Notes: a model not told the origin generated them from the sequence alone. A DNA stretch of 64,000 bases from Slackia isoflavoniconvertens (GCF_003725955.1 NZ_QIBZ01000002.1:124001-188000); one strand, 5' to 3'. Numbered from the stretch's first letter, positions 52,619 through 62,041 are shown. Program-made: numbers and translations.

Positions 52619-53098
52619 TTATTCGTCGACTTCTTCGTCTTCGATAATTGCGGGAACTTCCTCGTCTCCGGCCAGGAAGTTCGGCGCTTCGGCGAGATAC
52701 ACGACCTCTTCGTCAAACGTAAGAACGTCGTCGCCCTCTTCGTACATCAGGCACACGGCAACGCCTTTGCCGCCGTCAGCCGTGCCGCCTTCGGCGATGA
52801 TCGCGTCTTTGCGACCGGCATCGGTGTCGATGTAGCCGTCGTAGCACAGCACGTATGCGCGGGCGCCCGTAGCGGCCTCAACGGTTTTACGCGCCGACTC
52901 AAAGCATTCCTCGGTCGTGCCAGTGTGGGTATCTTCGGTCACGGTTTCGCCGTTGAGCAGTGCCGTGAACGGCACGACTTCAGAACCCGCCTCCATGCGG
53001 TCCTGTGCTTCTTCGATTGCCTGCAGCAGCAGAATCTCGAGGGTTTCGTCGATCTGGGGAACGCCGAGCTCGTCGCTCTCAACGTTGCGGTCAGCCAT
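52619..53098 (-). CDS. Acidic hypothetical protein
   Basis: 159 residues from ATG 53098, preceded by GAGAGGAG. Very acidic, soluble, no signal or membrane segment. The middle (TARKAYVLCYDGYIDTD-like stretch around residues 80-100) alternates strands and helix, and the tail is IIEDEEVDE. I do not recognise the family. Divergent from the rpsF operon across a 489-base gap and upstream of the tRNA-Ser pair. Codon use is like its neighbours, so it looks like a resident gene. Confidence 0.75.
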   Translation of the reverse strand: MADRNVESDELGVPQIDETLEILLLQAIEEAQDRMEAGSEVVPFTALLNGETVTEDTHTGTTEECFESARKTVEAATGARAYVLCYDGYIDTDAGRKDAIIAEGGTADGGKGVAVCLMYEEGDDVLTFDEEVVYLAEAPNFLAGDEEVPAIIEDEEVDE

Positions 53099-53488
53099 GG
53101 TTTGCTCCTCTCTGTCGCTCGCGAGCGAGCGTGTTGGGAATCTCAATGCGCCTTTGGCGTTTTGCAAATCGTGCCGAATCATAGCAAAACGCGCCTGTCG
53201 AGCTGCGATATTGCAACGTTTCGGTTGAAAACACACGTTGCATGACATGTATGACGCGTATTCGTTGGATCATAAGGCGTTTTTTGCGAGGAAATAGAAG
53301 TGAGGTGCGAAGGAGAACGCGTGGAAACCTCGTTTGATTCGGCACAATCTGGCAACTTTTCCAAAGGAAAACGTCACGAATCGGGCAAGGTCTCGGCAAG
53401 ATTCGTGCGCTAATCTGCTTAATACGTGCATGCTTCGTAGGGAATTGTGGCGCACGCGTGGAGTTGAGGCAAAGGCGCAAAACAACAA

Positions 53489-53517
53489 TTGCCCCGATTG
53501 GATTTGGCTGTTATCAT
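53489..53517 (+). promoter_or_regulatory. Promoter of the rpsF-ssb-rpsR-rplI operon
   Basis: TTGCCC, 17 bases, TATCAT; start of transcription about 60 bases before rpsF. Confidence 0.6.
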
Positions 53518-53530
53518 GGCCAAGTTTCCT

Positions 53531-53562
53531 GTCCCGGGCAGCGCCTTCATATGCCCCGGGAC
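53531..53562 (+). promoter_or_regulatory. rpsF leader hairpin (possible S6:S18 control site)
   Basis: GTCCCGGG paired with CCCGGGAC around a 16-base loop, 12 bases before GGAGGTGA. S6:S18 leaders with an autoregulatory hairpin are known at this place in many bacteria; I cannot confirm the conserved internal-loop bases here. Confidence 0.4.
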
Positions 53563-53587
53563 CGTTAAGTCCAGAGGAGGTGACACA

Positions 53588-53881
53588 ATGAAGGCTTATG
53601 AATTGCTGTTCTTCGTCGCGCCCACCATCAGCGACGAAACCCGTCTCGCCGTTATGAAGCGTATCGAGGCTACCATCGCCGAGGGCGAAGGCAAGATCGA
53701 CAACGTTGAGGATTGGGGCAAGCGCAAGCTCGCCTACGAGATCAACGGCCTGACCGAGGGCGACTACACCCTCATCGATTTCCACGCAGACCCCGCCAAC
53801 ATCGCGGAGCTCGATCGCGTGCTGCGCATCACCGACGCGGTGGTCCGCCACAAGATCGTTGTTCGCACCGACCGCGAGTAA
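53588..53881 (+). CDS. rpsF: Ribosomal protein S6
   Basis: 97 residues starting KAYELLFFVAPTISDE, with WGKRKLAYEINGLTEGDYTLIDF and a short basic end VVRHKIVVRTDRE; standard S6. GGAGGTGA precedes ATG 53588. First gene of the classical S6-SSB-S18-L9 operon. Confidence 0.97.
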   Translation: MKAYELLFFVAPTISDETRLAVMKRIEATIAEGEGKIDNVEDWGKRKLAYEINGLTEGDYTLIDFHADPANIAELDRVLRITDAVVRHKIVVRTDRE

Positions 53882-53943
53882 TCTCGGTCAACCAGTAGGC
53901 AGGGAGCAGCTGCTCTCAAACTTCAAGAATTGAGGATTTTGTC

Positions 53944-54390
53944 ATGAGCATCAACAAAGTGGTTATCACGGGCAATCTTACGCGCGATCCCGAGCTTCGC
54001 GAAACCCCGAGCGGTTTCCAGGTCCTTTCGTTCGGCGTGGCTGTCAATGACCGTCGCCGCAACCCTCAGACCCAGCAGTGGGAAGATTACGCGAACTTCG
54101 TAGATTGCACGATGTTCGGCAACCGCGCCGCAAGCGTGTCTCGCTTCTTGAGCAAGGGCAGCAAGGTCGCTATCGAGGGTAAATTGCGCTGGTCCCAGTG
54201 GCAGGCGCAAGATGGCAGCAAGCGCAGCAAGCTTGAAGTCGTTGTCGACGAGCTCGAATTCATGACGAGCCGCGACGGCGGACAGGCTGCTCCGCGCATG
54301 CAGGCCGCGCCCGCTCAATCGTATGCTCCGGCACCCGCTGCCGCGCCTGCGATCGATACGTCCGTTTACGACGACGACATTCCGTTCTAG
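53944..54390 (+). CDS. ssb: Single-stranded DNA-binding protein
   Basis: 148 residues. OB-fold start INKVVITGNLTRDPELRETPSG and WSQWQAQDGSKRSKLEVVVDE; a short Ala/Pro/Gln linker; the C-terminal protein-interaction tip DDDIPF is intact. Between rpsF and rpsR as usual. Confidence 0.97.
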   Translation: MSINKVVITGNLTRDPELRETPSGFQVLSFGVAVNDRRRNPQTQQWEDYANFVDCTMFGNRAASVSRFLSKGSKVAIEGKLRWSQWQAQDGSKRSKLEVVVDELEFMTSRDGGQAAPRMQAAPAQSYAPAPAAAPAIDTSVYDDDIPF

Positions 54391-54438
54391 TCTGCTCCCG
54401 TCAATCAATTATTGACACAGTTCTGAAAGAGGAAATCA

Positions 54439-54699
54439 ATGGCTGAATACACCAAGCAGCCTCGCCGTAAGTACTGCCAGTTCTGCAAGGACGACGCTCA
54501 GTACATCGACTACAAAGATACGGCTATGCTGCGCAAATACGTTACCGACCGAGGCAAAATCAAGCCCCGTCGCGTGACTGGCGCCTGCATGCAGCACCAG
54601 CGCGACATCGCTTGCGCGATCAAGAACGCTCGCGAGATGGCTCTCATGCCCTACACGGTTCCGGCCGTGAGCGGCCGCGGCGACCGCCGCAATCGCTAG
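54439..54699 (+). CDS. rpsR: Ribosomal protein S18 (zinc-binding C+ form)
   Basis: 86 residues. [10 protein letters not shown] near the start and [25 protein letters not shown] later. The CxxC plus CxxH arrangement is the zinc-binding C+ type, in contrast to zinc-independent paralogues. AAAGAGGAAAT lies before ATG 54439. Confidence 0.96.
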   Translation: MAEYTKQPRRKYCQFCKDDAQYIDYKDTAMLRKYVTDRGKIKPRRVTGACMQHQRDIACAIKNAREMALMPYTVPAVSGRGDRRNR

Positions 54700-54708
54700 G
54701 AGGCACCA

Positions 54709-55230
54709 ATGAAGGTTATCCTGCTTACCGAGGTCCAGGGCAAGGGCGGCGAAGGCGACGTCGTCGAAGTTGCTCGTGGCTTCTTCAATAACTATCTCGG
54801 CCCTCAGAAGAAGGCCGTGCTGGCTACCGCCGGCAATCTCAAGCAGCTCGAGCAGCGCCGTGGCAACATTGCCAAGCGCGAGGAGAAGCGTATCGCCGAC
54901 GCTGAGGCTCTGAAGGCTTCGCTCGAGGGCAAGAAGATTTTCGTCGACGCCAAGGTCGGCGAAGAGGGTGTGCTGTTCGGTTCCGTCACCACTTCCATGA
55001 TCGCTGATGCGGTTCTGGCTGAGACTGGCGTCGAAATCGACCGCAAGCGTCTCGATGTCCGTAAGGCCATCAAGACCGCTGGTGAGCACACCGTTGCTCT
55101 CAACATCTATCGCGACATTCATGTTGACCTTCAGCTGATGGTCGGCGTGAAGGCCGTCGAAGAGGTTGAAGAGGCCGTTGTCGAGGCTGAGGCTGTTGAA
55201 ACCGAGGCCACCGAAGAGGCCGCCGAGTAG
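54709..55230 (+). CDS. rplI: Ribosomal protein L9
   Basis: 173 residues, about 25 longer than usual. N-domain MKVILLTEVQGKGGEGDVVEVARGFFNNYL (family signature GxxGDVVEVxxGxxxNYL), a long connecting helix and the C-domain. The extension from residue ~150 is Glu/Ala/Val-rich and acidic. AGGAGG overlaps the rpsR stop, 9 bases away. Confidence 0.96.
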   Translation: MKVILLTEVQGKGGEGDVVEVARGFFNNYLGPQKKAVLATAGNLKQLEQRRGNIAKREEKRIADAEALKASLEGKKIFVDAKVGEEGVLFGSVTTSMIADAVLAETGVEIDRKRLDVRKAIKTAGEHTVALNIYRDIHVDLQLMVGVKAVEEVEEAVVEAEAVETEATEEAAE

Positions 55231-55260
55231 TTTTCGTTTCGCGAAACTCAATGGCTATTG

Positions 55261-55290
55261 AAAAGGGAGCGTTCGCGCTCCCTTTTTTCT
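55261..55290 (+). terminator. Terminator of the rpsF operon
   Basis: AAAAGGGAGCG-TTCG-CGCTCCCTTTT with a run of six T. Confidence 0.92.
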
Positions 55291-55406
55291 TGGGTTGAAA
55301 AGCGCCTTTTCCGACCCATTAAAAGGACGTCCTCTTAATCTCTGTATGTTTTGATGAGTTGAAGCGACATCTTTTCTTGGGTTGGCCGCGATTGCCTTGC
55401 GGCTTC

Positions 55407-55412
55407 TATAAT
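55407..55412 (+). promoter_or_regulatory. Candidate -10 of dnaB
   Basis: Perfect TATAAT 30 bases before the dnaB start; TTGGCC at 55382 is a possible -35 with a long 19-base spacer. The operon terminator upstream implies dnaB has its own promoter. Confidence 0.45.
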
Positions 55413-55441
55413 ATGGGCGAGATAGACGAAAGGGCGAAATC

Positions 55442-56848
55442 ATGCCAGACAGGAACAATCGTAACCAAATTGATCGCGGCGATCAGGCGCCTCAGCTGCA
55501 AAGCACGACAGGCCGCCCGCTGCCGAACAATATTGAAGCCGAGAAATCGGTTCTCGCTGCATGTATGCTCAACCCCGATGCTGTTGACGAGATTGCGACC
55601 AAGCTCGTGCCCGAGAATTTCTTCCGCCCTGCTCATCAGCTTATCTATGCGGGCATCCTTGAGCTCAACACGCGCCATATTCCTATCGATCAAATTTCGC
55701 TCGCCGATCGCTTGGCTGCCGAAGGCCAGCTCGAGGCTGTGGGCGGGCGTCCCTACTTGGTCGAACTTGCCAACAATACGCTTGCTCTTACCAATTGGAA
55801 GAACCATACCGAAATCGTGAAACGCAACAGCGTGCTGCGTGATTTGGTGTATGCGTCAACCAATATCAACGCGTTGGCGTACGACGCGCCCGACGATACC
55901 AACGAAGTTATCGAGGACGCGGAGAAGATGCTGTTCGAGGTTACGCAGAAGCGCGTTTCCTCTTCGTTCCAAAACATTACCGACTTGCTCACGCAGGCTT
56001 TCGACGAAATCGACGAGCTCGTGAACAACAAGAACCAAATGGCGGGCACGCCGACCGGCTTTACCGACGTCGACAAGCTATTCTGGGGCTTGCGCGGCGG
56101 CGACCTGCTTATTTTGGCCGCGCGACCTGGTGTTGGTAAAACATCGTTTGCTTTGAACGTCGCTACGAACGCCGCGAAAGCCGGTGCCGCGGTTGCCTTG
56201 TTCAGCTTGGAGATGGGCGCCAATCAGCTCGTGCAGCGTATTTTGTGCGCTGAGGCGCGCGTGAACCTGGGCCAGTTGCGTGCGGGCAATTTGCAGGAAG
56301 GCGACTGGAATGCCATCATGAACGCTGCGGCTACTCTTTCGGGACTCGAACTGTATATCGACGACACCCCGGGCCTCTCGTTGCTTGAAATGCGCGCGAA
56401 GGCCCGTCGCCAGCTGCGCGACAAGAAAAAAGGGCTCATTATCGTCGACTACCTGCAGCTCATGCAGCCGCCGTCGAATCGCCGCGATGGCAACCGCGCC
56501 GTCGAGGTCGCTGAAATCTCTCGTGGCCTGAAGGTGCTCGCGAAGGAAATGGACATGCCGCTGCTCGCGCTTTCCCAGCTTTCCCGTGCCGTTGAGATGC
56601 GTGGCAGCAAACGCCCCATGCTTTCCGACCTTCGTGAATCAGGCTCCATCGAACAGGACGCTGACATCGTTATGTTCATCGACCGCTCTATGGATGAAAT
56701 GGAGGCCGAGACCGACGGCCGCCCCGATTGGGGAACCGCCGAACTTATCGTTGCCAAGCACCGTAACGGCGCCACCCGCGATATCACCCTGTCGTTCAAC
56801 CCCGAATACACTAAGTTCGGCAACTATATCGACGCATCCCAAATATAG
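55442..56848 (+). CDS. dnaB: Replicative DNA helicase DnaB
   Basis: Hexameric helicase at the fork, 468 residues. N-domain LPNNIEAEKSVLAACMLNPDAVDEI, linker, then the RecA-like domain: TGFTDVDKLFWGLRGGDLLILAARPGVGKTSFALN (Walker A PGVGKTS), LIIVDYLQLM (Walker B) and QLSRAVEMRGSKRPMLSDLRESGSIEQDADIV. All helicase motifs are intact and there is no intein. Likely loaded by the DciA-like protein at 10153. ATG 55442 follows AAAGGGCG. Confidence 0.97.
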   Translation: MPDRNNRNQIDRGDQAPQLQSTTGRPLPNNIEAEKSVLAACMLNPDAVDEIATKLVPENFFRPAHQLIYAGILELNTRHIPIDQISLADRLAAEGQLEAVGGRPYLVELANNTLALTNWKNHTEIVKRNSVLRDLVYASTNINALAYDAPDDTNEVIEDAEKMLFEVTQKRVSSSFQNITDLLTQAFDEIDELVNNKNQMAGTPTGFTDVDKLFWGLRGGDLLILAARPGVGKTSFALNVATNAAKAGAAVALFSLEMGANQLVQRILCAEARVNLGQLRAGNLQEGDWNAIMNAAATLSGLELYIDDTPGLSLLEMRAKARRQLRDKKKGLIIVDYLQLMQPPSNRRDGNRAVEVAEISRGLKVLAKEMDMPLLALSQLSRAVEMRGSKRPMLSDLRESGSIEQDADIVMFIDRSMDEMEAETDGRPDWGTAELIVAKHRNGATRDITLSFNPEYTKFGNYIDASQI

Positions 56849-56849
56849 G

Positions 56850-57003
56850 GTTACGCCGTTCTACGAACGGCGTAACGACTCGACGCTGCGCAGGCTTCTG
56901 GCGGCACGCTTCGGGCTAATGCCGCGACTCGCGTACCGAAGTACGCTTCGCCACGGCAACGCCCGAATCGCACTCGCCGGAAGCCTTGCTCGCTGACTTT
57001 TGG
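56850..57003 (+). repeat. Intergenic hairpin repeat, family 1, copy C
   Basis: Hairpin GTTACGCCGTTC-TAC-GAACGGCGTAAC after dnaB, then CTCGACGCTGCGC, stem GGCTTCTGGCG/CGCCGGAAGCC, palindrome GCGTACCGAAGTACGC (56931-56946) and TTGCTCGCTGACTTTTG. Nearly colinear with copy B but with paired changes in the stem. Confidence 0.75.
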
Positions 57004-57123
57004 TGCGAATGCAGCTTTTGGCTGAAAAGGCTCTTTTCTGTTCGGAATAGTTGCCCAGCGTGTTTTCGCCGAGCTTGTTTGAACTCCGCGGCATTTCTTT
57101 GTTTGTTGGGCTAAACTCGGCGT

Positions 57124-58389
57124 ATGACCAACCGTATTACATTCATTCATTCGGGCGACATCCATTTGGGTGCGCCTTTTCGCGGCTTGCGTGATCTTTC
57201 TCCGAAATGGGCTGACCGGCTTACGCGCGCGATTCCTGAGGCGTACGACCGCGTGGTTGATGCGGCGATCGAGCGCGGGGTCGATTTCGTGCTGTTTTCG
57301 GGCGACGAATTCGATACCGACAAACCAAGCTACGCCCATCACCGCCATTTCTTGCAGGGGCTCGAGCGCTTACGCGATGCGCAGATCCCCGTATATCTCA
57401 TCGCGGGCAACCACGATCCTTATGCAACGTGGGCGGGTTTGCGCGACCAGCTTCCTGAAAACGTGCATATGTTTGGTTCCGATGGGCCGGGCTATGTCGT
57501 CTATGAGCGCGATGGCGAGCCTGTTGCGATCATTGCCGCGCGCGGCTTTTCGAATCAGGCGTCCGAAAGCGATATCGCCGAGGGCATGACGCGCGCGGCA
57601 GCTGAAGCGGCGTGCGGCGTGCAAGTGCCGTTTGTCGTCGGCATGTTGCACACGGGGTTGTGGATGGATCCATATAAGGCCCCTACCAGCGAAGATGCCC
57701 TGTATGCGTCGGGCATGGACTATTGGGCGCTTGGGCACATTCATAAGAACTTCCGCTTCCCTAAAAACGCCGCCGAGACCAAAATCGCTTTCTGCGGCTG
57801 CGCGCAGGGCCGCGATATTAAAGAAACTGGCGACCGCGGTTGCTATGCGGTGACGCTCGAGGAAGGCGTGCCCAACCAGCTTGAATTCATCGCGTGCGAA
57901 TCGGTTGAGTGGGAGCAGTTGCGCGTCGACGTGTCGGCCTGTGCGGGCGCGGAAGATGTGCTTGGCGCATGCGTTCGGGCTATGTTCGATGCGAATTCCC
58001 AGGTGATATGCGAGGAAATGATTGCACGGGTTACGCTTGTGGGAGCAACGCCCCTGCATGGGATGCTTGCGACCCCGGGATATATCGACGAAATGCGCGA
58101 CGAGCTCAATGAACGCTATCCGTCGTTTTTCTGTGACGCGCTTATCGACGAGACGACTTCTCCCCTCGATAGGGATGCGATGCGCGCCGCGGGCCTTTTC
58201 GAGGCTTCACTTCTGCGCGAATCGGCGAAGCTTGCCTCCAACAAGCAGGAAACCATCGAATACTTGCAGCGCGAATTTGCTGCGCGCGGTCTCGCATTGC
58301 CGGCGGATATCGACCGGGCGCTTGAAGGCGCGTGCGCGCGCGCCGAAGATATGGCCCTTGAGCTTTTAGAGGGGCGTGAGCAGCTATGA
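57124..58389 (+). CDS. Metallophosphoesterase, YhaO/SbcD-like DNA nuclease subunit
   Basis: 421 residues. Five phosphoesterase motifs: FIHSGDIHLGAPF, FSGDEFDTD, IAGNHDPYATW, GMLHTGLWMDP and ALGHIHKNFRF. The layout and the overlapping ATPase gene match Bacillus YhaO, an Mre11/SbcD relative implicated in DNA repair. The C-terminal third is helical and likely docks the partner. ATG 57124 has no clear ribosome site directly before it. Overlaps the next gene by 4 bases. Confidence 0.88.
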   Translation: MTNRITFIHSGDIHLGAPFRGLRDLSPKWADRLTRAIPEAYDRVVDAAIERGVDFVLFSGDEFDTDKPSYAHHRHFLQGLERLRDAQIPVYLIAGNHDPYATWAGLRDQLPENVHMFGSDGPGYVVYERDGEPVAIIAARGFSNQASESDIAEGMTRAAAEAACGVQVPFVVGMLHTGLWMDPYKAPTSEDALYASGMDYWALGHIHKNFRFPKNAAETKIAFCGCAQGRDIKETGDRGCYAVTLEEGVPNQLEFIACESVEWEQLRVDVSACAGAEDVLGACVRAMFDANSQVICEEMIARVTLVGATPLHGMLATPGYIDEMRDELNERYPSFFCDALIDETTSPLDRDAMRAAGLFEASLLRESAKLASNKQETIEYLQREFAARGLALPADIDRALEGACARAEDMALELLEGREQL

Positions 58390-60677
58390 CGGCGAAGCAT
58401 GCGGCTCAACATTCGAAGAAGAAAGCGCCCGCGCAGCCGAGCATTGATACGTCGCGCGGCTTGATGCAATCGGAAAGCGCTTGCGTGCCTGCGAATTCTC
58501 AAGTGGAAAGCCATGCGGGCATATACCTTCAGCGAGCGCATATGACGGCGTTCGGGCGCTTTATCGACCGGACGCTCGGGCCCTTCAAGCCGGGCCTCAA
58601 TGTTGTGTATGGTCCTAACGAGGCAGGCAAAACAACCGCTCGAGCATTCGTGGGCGGCGTGCTGTTCGGCTGGCCCGAAGCACGTGGTTCGCGCAATGCG
58701 TACAAGCCTCGCGCAGCCTCGCGCGAAGGTTCGCTTCTGTTCTGCGACGCGGCAACGGGCGAGGTGGGCCGCGTTTCGCGCGCCCGCAATGCGGAAGGCC
58801 TTATCGGCGACGATGCGTGGCTTGCGGCGGTGTGCGGCGATATCGACCGCGAAACGTTCCAAACGCTCTTCTCGCTTGATGCCGATGAGCTTCGCTCCCT
58901 CGAGGCGGCGCCCGACATTTCGGCGAAATTGCTCACAGCTGGCTCAGGGACTAAAGAAAGTCCTGCTCATGTGGCTTCCGCCTTGGATGCGCGCATCGCG
59001 GCGCTTATGAGCCGCGCAGCTTCCGAGACCGAATCGTTTCCTAATTTGAAGCGCGAGCTCGAAGGCGTGAAGGAGCGCTTGCTGGAAACGCGCGCCCAAG
59101 CCGACGAGCTGAAAGCGGAAGACATCGAGTTGCGCGCGTTGCTCGACGACCGCGAGCGGTTGCAACGTGAACTCTCGACGCTCGATTCCAAAATCGAAGC
59201 GATGGCGGCGTGCAAAGGCGAGCTTTCGCGTATCGATTCGACGCGCCACCGCCTGCGTGAAGAAATGGCCAGCGCGCAGTCTGAATTGCGCGCATGCGAG
59301 GCCGACGCACGGGCCGAGCTCGCCGCTTATGCTGCCACTCCGCACGTTTCGGCGGAGGACGAGGCTCGCCTGCGCGCTTCGCTCGAATTGCTGTCCGAGC
59401 AGGAAGACGCTGCGGCGCAGCGCTTGTCGTCGGCGCGCGAGGCGTATGAACAAGCGCGCGGTTTTTGGGAGGCCCGTCGCGATGCGGCGACGCAAGCTGA
59501 AAAGGCGCCTGAGGCTCGCGCTTCGCGCACGGCGCCCATCGCGGCGTTTCGCGCGGCCGGATTGCTTGCCGTGGCGGCGTTTGCTCTGGCTCTTGCCGTG
59601 CCTGATGCCCTGCCCGTGGCGATTTTCGCCATGGTTGCGAGCGTATGCTGCGTAGGTGTGGGCGCTCTGCTTATCGCTAAGGCGAAACCAACGCCGCCTT
59701 CTTCAAATGTCGATGTCGATTCGGCCCGTGCTACCATGGTCGCGCACAAATCGACGTATGACTCGCGTGAGGGCGAGGTCATGGTCGTGGCCGATCAGGT
59801 GCGCGCGTCGCTCGCGCAGCTCGGATTTTCCTCTCATGTCGTTACGGCCCGCGCGGCGTTGCGTGAGCTTGGCGTCATGCATGATGCTCGCGAAGCCCAG
59901 CTTCGTGCCGACCGGGCGCGTCGCCAAGCACAAGCAGGGATCGACAATGCAGGCGAAGAACTCGCAAGGTGCGAAGCGTATCGCTGCGAGTGCCTTAAAT
60001 CCGTCGGCCTTGCCGGCGATTCGTCGTTCGACGATGTTGAGGCGGCGGCGTTTGAGCTTGCGCAAAAGCGTGCCAACCTTGACGAGCGACTTGAAGGCAT
60101 GATTTCGCGCGTGGGCCAGCTGCGGCAAATTCTTTCCGATGGAGAGCGCGCTTCCGAGCTCGACCTGTTGAAAACCCAACGGGCCCAAATTATCACGCGC
60201 CAAACCGACTCGGCACATGAGCTCGTGAGGCTTCTGCTTGCCAAGCGCATGGTGTCAGGCGCTATCGAGGCATGGGGAACCGAAAGCCAGCCCAAGGTGT
60301 ATGAGCGGGCGTCGCATCTCATGGAGCTCATGACCGCTGGAGCCTGGGCGGGCGTCGCGTCGAGCGGGTCCGATGTGTGCGCCATCGATTCGTTCGGCGC
60401 TCAATTTCCGCCGCGGTTGCTCTCGCTTGGCACATGCCAGCAGCTCTATTTGGCGCTGCGCATCGCGCTGCTCGAGTGCGCGCCCGAGGTTGGCACCGCC
60501 GTTCCCGTGCTTGCCGACGACATTCTGGTGAATTTCGATGACGACCGGCGCGCAGGTGCGGCCCGCGCTTTGGCCGAGCTCGCTCAAAGCCGACAAGTCA
60601 TCGTTTTTACCTGTCATAAGGAGGTCGTGAGCACATTTAACGAACAGGCTCAGAACGTGCATGTTTTAGATATATAA
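58386..60677 (+). CDS. AAA/SMC-like ATPase, YhaN type, partner of the phosphoesterase
   Basis: 763 residues. After a ~50-residue Lys/Ser-rich leader, Walker A GPNEAGKTT (~76-84). A coiled coil (~200-380) is interrupted by two adjacent hydrophobic segments (~387-430: AAGLLAVAAFALALAVPDALPV and IFAMVASVCCVGVGALLIA), a second coil, an ABC-type signature SLGTCQQLYLALRIALLE and Walker B VPVLADDILVNFDD. Hydrophobic pairs inside the coil are a known YhaN feature, so the complex may be membrane-tethered. Much shorter than SbcC. It starts inside the phosphoesterase stop (ATGA), so the two are translated together. Confidence 0.87.
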   Translation: MTAKHAAQHSKKKAPAQPSIDTSRGLMQSESACVPANSQVESHAGIYLQRAHMTAFGRFIDRTLGPFKPGLNVVYGPNEAGKTTARAFVGGVLFGWPEARGSRNAYKPRAASREGSLLFCDAATGEVGRVSRARNAEGLIGDDAWLAAVCGDIDRETFQTLFSLDADELRSLEAAPDISAKLLTAGSGTKESPAHVASALDARIAALMSRAASETESFPNLKRELEGVKERLLETRAQADELKAEDIELRALLDDRERLQRELSTLDSKIEAMAACKGELSRIDSTRHRLREEMASAQSELRACEADARAELAAYAATPHVSAEDEARLRASLELLSEQEDAAAQRLSSAREAYEQARGFWEARRDAATQAEKAPEARASRTAPIAAFRAAGLLAVAAFALALAVPDALPVAIFAMVASVCCVGVGALLIAKAKPTPPSSNVDVDSARATMVAHKSTYDSREGEVMVVADQVRASLAQLGFSSHVVTARAALRELGVMHDAREAQLRADRARRQAQAGIDNAGEELARCEAYRCECLKSVGLAGDSSFDDVEAAAFELAQKRANLDERLEGMISRVGQLRQILSDGERASELDLLKTQRAQIITRQTDSAHELVRLLLAKRMVSGAIEAWGTESQPKVYERASHLMELMTAGAWAGVASSGSDVCAIDSFGAQFPPRLLSLGTCQQLYLALRIALLECAPEVGTAVPVLADDILVNFDDDRRAGAARALAELAQSRQVIVFTCHKEVVSTFNEQAQNVHVLDI

Positions 60678-60722
60678 TCATTCAGTTCTGCTTTATTTGA
60701 ATCGGCAAACGAAAGGACCATT

Positions 60723-62033
60723 ATGCCGAACGTCGTGTTGGTCGGAGCCCAGTGGGGCGACGAAGGAAAAGGTAAGGTCACCGACCTCATCGCTCGTGAC
60801 TTCGACTATGTGGTGCGCTATCAGGGCGGCAACAATGCCGGCCATACTGTTATCCACGGCGACAAAAAGCTCGCTTTGCACCTCATTCCATCAGGCATTA
60901 TGTATGAAAAGGCCGTGCCGGTCATCGGTAACGGCGTTGTGGTGAACCCGCAGGTTCTCGTCGAGGAAATGCGCTTGCTCGAAGGCGAGGGCCTTTCGTG
61001 CGAGCGCCTGAAGATCTCGTGCGATGCTCACGTGATCATGCCCTATCACATTGAGCTCGACAAGGCGTCCGAGTTCCGTTTGGGCAAAAACGAAATCGGC
61101 ACCACCAACCGCGGCATCGGCCCGTGCTATCAGGACAAGGCCGCCCGCAGCGGCATTCGCATTCAGGACTTGCTCGACGAACATGTGTTCCGCATGAAGG
61201 TCGAGGCGGCCCTCGAGGTGAAAAATGCCATTCTCGAGAAGGTGTACGGCAAGCGTACGTTCACCGTCGATGAGATTTGCGATGCCTACTTGCCCTTCGC
61301 CGAAATCATTCGTCCCCATATGGCCGAAACCGCTCAGCTGCTCAACGACGCGCTGCGCGAGGGCAAGCACATTCTGTTCGAGGGCGCGCAGGGCACGCTG
61401 CTCGACATCGACCATGGCACCTATCCGTTCGTCACGAGCTCTTCGTGCTGCGCGGGTGGCGCTGCTACTGGTTCGGGCGTTGGCCCCACGGCTATCGACC
61501 GCGTGCTCGGCATTCAGAAGGCCTACGTCACGCGCGTTGGCGCCGGTCCGTTCCCCACGGAACTCGTGTATCCCGAAAACGGCGGCGAGGGCCAAGATGC
61601 CATCGATGGCGATTTGCTGTGCGCTGAGGGTCACGAATATGGCGTGACCACGGGTCGCAAGCGTCGCTGCGGTTGGTTCGACGCGGTTATCGCGCGTTAT
61701 GCGGCCGAGGTCAATGGCCTTACCGACATTGCTCTCACCAAGCTCGACGTGCTTTCCGCTTTCGACGAGCTTAAGATTTGCGTTGCCTATGAGTGCGACG
61801 GCAAAACGTACGATTACTTCCCCATGCAGCAAAGCGTGCTGTTCCATGCCAAGCCGGTGTACAAGACCATGCCTGGCTGGAAGGGCGAAGATATCACGAA
61901 GGCTAAGAGCTTCGAGGACCTGCCGGCAAACGCGCAGGCCTATATCGAGGAACTCGAGCGCCTCTCGGGCGTGAGGGCCACCATTATTTCGGTTGGTCCC
62001 GACCGCGATCAGACCTTTACCAGGGGTTGGTAG
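60723..62033 (+). CDS. purA: Adenylosuccinate synthetase
   Basis: GTP-dependent conversion of IMP to adenylosuccinate. 436 residues with [15 protein letters not shown] (GTP loop, catalytic Asp13), GGNNAGHTV (catalytic His41), [17 protein letters not shown] and the C-terminal [11 protein letters not shown]-base motif. ATG 60723 is preceded by GAAAGGACC; TATAAT lies at 60673-60678. Confidence 0.97.
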   Translation: MPNVVLVGAQWGDEGKGKVTDLIARDFDYVVRYQGGNNAGHTVIHGDKKLALHLIPSGIMYEKAVPVIGNGVVVNPQVLVEEMRLLEGEGLSCERLKISCDAHVIMPYHIELDKASEFRLGKNEIGTTNRGIGPCYQDKAARSGIRIQDLLDEHVFRMKVEAALEVKNAILEKVYGKRTFTVDEICDAYLPFAEIIRPHMAETAQLLNDALREGKHILFEGAQGTLLDIDHGTYPFVTSSSCCAGGAATGSGVGPTAIDRVLGIQKAYVTRVGAGPFPTELVYPENGGEGQDAIDGDLLCAEGHEYGVTTGRKRRCGWFDAVIARYAAEVNGLTDIALTKLDVLSAFDELKICVAYECDGKTYDYFPMQQSVLFHAKPVYKTMPGWKGEDITKAKSFEDLPANAQAYIEELERLSGVRATIISVGPDRDQTFTRGW

Positions 62034-62041
62034 TCACGGTG

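Larger units (their letters stand above)
53099..53587. other. Regulatory gap between the acidic hypothetical and rpsF
   Basis: No supported gene. It contains TTTTCC-AAA-GGAAAA (53357-53371), a palindrome made of the same half sites as the origin repeats, the inverted pair CACGAATC/GATTCGTG (53375-53382 and 53400-53407), the rpsF promoter and a leader hairpin. Confidence 0.55.
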
